The notes beneath the pieces are model-generated. The model was not told where the DNA came from. It worked only from the letters and a program-made list of their open reading frames with translations, and made no database searches. Shown here in pieces: positions 5,253 through 7,089 of a stretch of DNA of 7,089 nucleotides; position 1 is the stretch's first letter, and each line of letters begins with the position of its first letter. Source of the stretch: Desulfurococcales archaeon (GTDB lineage Archaea > Thermoproteota > Thermoprotei_A > Sulfolobales > NBVN01); the NCBI GenBank assembly GCA_021160415.1, contig JAGHCP010000054.1, forward strand, positions 1-7,089. Direction: 5' to 3'. A program made the translations under genes and the position numbers.

Positions 5253-7089
5253 TCATTCTCTACGTAGGTAGATGCTTGGCCTCCAAGGGAGGGCTTCCTC
5301 TTTACGCCCTCCGTGATCAGGGGCTTCCGGGTCATCAGCCCTGAATACCTCAACTATCCTCACACCTGCCTTAGCTTCTATGTAGGTCTTCAGAGTGTTA
5401 AGCGCTGAGATCTCGTCTACCCCTCCGAGCCTTCTAAGGCTCTCTATAACGTCAGGGTCTATAGCCGAGACCATGTCCACTAACGCCTTAGCTACCCTCA
5501 CAGCCTTCTTGCCTGAAGCCCTACCCCAAACCTTGGTGACGTACTTAATTACGTCACCGAGCTTACCCCCACCATCAACGACCTCCCTAATCTTAAGCAG
5601 GTGTTTCTGATCCTCTCTGGGGGAGACGTAAATGACGGCCTCCTTACCCCCAACCACCTTCGATATCGATTTCAAGTCCTCAACGACTTTCTTCGCGTAA
5701 GCTATGTAGGCCTCAGCCTCATCATCAACTAGCGACTTTAGGTCTTCCTCAGAAGGCCAGAGCTCCTTAACCACTAAGGTGTCCTTACGCAGGTATTCAT
5801 GCCATATCTCCTCTGCTAGGAATGGGGTGAAAGCCGAAATCGCCTTAACCCACATATCTAAGAGATCATCTACGACCTTAGAGGGCTTCGCCACCATGCT
5901 GAGGTATTCCTCCAAGACCTTAGGGATTAAGTAGAATATCCTGACCCCGGCCGCACGTATCCTCACATCGCTGAGCTCGGAGTAAGCCCTAAGCAAATGC
6001 CTAGCTACCTTACTCCTAACCCATCTCTCAGGGAGTCCGAAACGCTCCACCTTTTCAGAGGCGCTAAGCTCCGAAACCAGCTTCTTGATCCTTCTCAGGT
6101 GGTCGTATATCTTGCCCATTGAGTCTAAGTCGAGGTTGAGGTCACCCTCAACCTCAGCCTCAACTGATAACGCAAGCCTCACAGCGTCCGGTGAGTAAGT
6201 CCTTATCAATCCGTGAAGCGTCCTCACATTGCCCTTGGATTTCGACATCTTCTCACCCTTAATCAGCACCCAACCGTTAGCTACGATCTGCTTTGGCCAC
6301 TTATCCTCAGGGAAGATGGCGGCATGGTTAAACACGAAGAACGTTAAATGATTAGGTATGAGGTCCTTACCACTATGTCTTGAGTCCAGCGGATACCAGT
6401 AATCGAACTCCTCCCTAAGCTCCTCAAGTACCTCGGCATCCAGACCTAACTCATCCGAGAGTTTCTTCACGTCACCCTCCCCCCTCATCACGTAGTCCCA
6501 GAACTCAGGGGTTAGCTTATCGGGGGTTATGCTGTAGCCCCTTATCTTATGTATCACGGTGTAGAAAGCCATGTAGATTGTGGAGTCGCTTAAAGATTCA
6601 ATTACCCACCCCTTTGCCCAAGGGAGCTCTGTTCCAAGCCCTCTGCTCCTAGCGCAGGCCTTAGCCCTCAGCCAATCCACGGTGGCGACGAACTGCTTCC
6701 TCGCTTCCTCAGGAACTATCCGCATCTTACTTAACGCTTTGAGGGTTCTCCTCTTCCACTCCTCATTCCCGTAGTTGATGAACCACTGATCCTTCACGAC
6801 CTTCACAACTATCTCCGTCCCGCATCTGCAGTACACCGGGGCGTTCATGATCTCGAACATCGTAGAGCCGTAGCCTGAGGCAATAAGGAACCGCTTAACT
6901 TTCTCCCTCGCCTCACTCACAGGCACGCCCTCCAACTCTTTCCTTATGAAGTCCTTCACGCCCTCCACAACTTCCTCCACTACGAGATCGCTAAGCCCTT
7001 CCAGCAACACACCCTTAGCATGCTCCTCCCTATAAACCTCCTTCGTCGCCTTCTCCAGTTTCTCCGTATCTGCCTGTGTCCTCACCTCC
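5253..7089 (-). CDS. leuS: Leucyl-tRNA synthetase, archaeal type (C-terminal part)
   Basis: This is the C-terminal roughly 610 residues of cytosolic LeuRS, which charges tRNA-Leu with leucine; archaeal LeuRS is usually about 950 residues, so the HIGH motif and most of the CP1 editing domain lie beyond the right edge. Visible landmarks are YCRCGTEIVVKVVKDQWFIN, the catalytic-core stretch ESLSDSTIYMAFYT, the KMSKS signature with flanking KGN (KMSKS at 6251..6237), the helical anticodon-binding domain with FTPFLAEEIWHEYL, and an archaeal C-terminal domain ending PWRPSIYLRRE. The intact KMSKS and core motifs point to the canonical enzyme and not the degenerate paralogue known in some Sulfolobales. 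The frame stays open through the edge, so the GTG at 7085 is an internal codon. It converges on the small membrane protein gene. Confidence 0.96.
   Translation of the reverse strand, partial: EVRTQADTEKLEKATKEVYREEHAKGVLLEGLSDLVVEEVVEGVKDFIRKELEGVPVSEAREKVKRFLIASGYGSTMFEIMNAPVYCRCGTEIVVKVVKDQWFINYGNEEWKRRTLKALSKMRIVPEEARKQFVATVDWLRAKACARSRGLGTELPWAKGWVIESLSDSTIYMAFYTVIHKIRGYSITPDKLTPEFWDYVMRGEGDVKKLSDELGLDAEVLEELREEFDYWYPLDSRHSGKDLIPNHLTFFVFNHAAIFPEDKWPKQIVANGWVLIKGEKMSKSKGNVRTLHGLIRTYSPDAVRLALSVEAEVEGDLNLDLDSMGKIYDHLRRIKKLVSELSASEKVERFGLPERWVRSKVARHLLRAYSELSDVRIRAAGVRIFYLIPKVLEEYLSMVAKPSKVVDDLLDMWVKAISAFTPFLAEEIWHEYLRKDTLVVKELWPSEEDLKSLVDDEAEAYIAYAKKVVEDLKSISKVVGGKEAVIYVSPREDQKHLLKIREVVDGGGKLGDVIKYVTKVWGRASGKKAVRVAKALVDMVSAIDPDVIESLRRLGGVDEISALNTLKTYIEAKAGVRIVEVFRADDPEAPDHGGRKEEALPWRPSIYLRRE

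Noticed and set aside
5147..5344. A 65-codon plus-strand frame across the membrane protein end and the leuS 3' end
   Set aside because: It overlaps two better-supported genes and the terminator hairpin and shows no domain.
7083..7089. GTG preceded by GGAG at the right edge as a possible start of leuS
   Set aside because: The frame is open upstream, the spacing from GGAG to GTG is zero, and the following residues are an internal part of LeuRS; the HIGH motif must lie further upstream.

Overview
This window looks archaeal and most likely belongs to a Thermoproteota (crenarchaeal-type) genome. It has an unsplit archaeal RNA polymerase B subunit in the order rpoH-rpoB-rpoA1, an archaeal-type leucyl-tRNA synthetase, TATA-box promoters, TTG and GTG starts, a tRNA gene with an intron at a non-canonical site, and C/D-box guide RNA architecture. 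The lineage below phylum cannot be fixed from this stretch alone.

Layout. Positions 1-3746 (minus strand) hold the RNA polymerase operon: rpoH (81 aa), rpoB (1131 aa) and the first 30 codons of rpoA1, which runs off the left edge. The genes are 6-7 nt apart, and Shine-Dalgarno sequences lie across the preceding stop codons. Positions 3747-3869 are a short divergent promoter region. Positions 3870-3976 (plus strand) encode tRNA-Lys(UUU), which needs removal of a 30-nt variable-loop intron to fold. Only 2 nt further on, and convergent with it, lies a 223-aa regulator on the minus strand. It joins a helix-turn-helix to what looks like a phosphoribosyltransferase fold without its PRPP-binding acidic residues.

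Positions 4651-4890 have no protein gene but are dense with signals. There is an inverted repeat around a TATA-like element upstream of the regulator, a probable C/D-box sRNA on the plus strand with degenerate terminal boxes, and a well-formed C/D-box sRNA on the minus strand. The two RNAs point at each other about 10 nt apart. On the right a GTG-start gene on the plus strand encodes a 95-aa two-helix membrane protein of unknown function. It ends in a hairpin and T-rich tract facing the 3' end of a partial leucyl-tRNA synthetase gene, which runs off the right edge.

The common theme is information processing: transcription (RpoH, RpoB, RpoA1), decoding (tRNA-Lys, LeuRS) and RNA modification (C/D guides). 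The least understood parts are the degenerate-PRTase regulator, the membrane protein and the targets of the guide RNAs.
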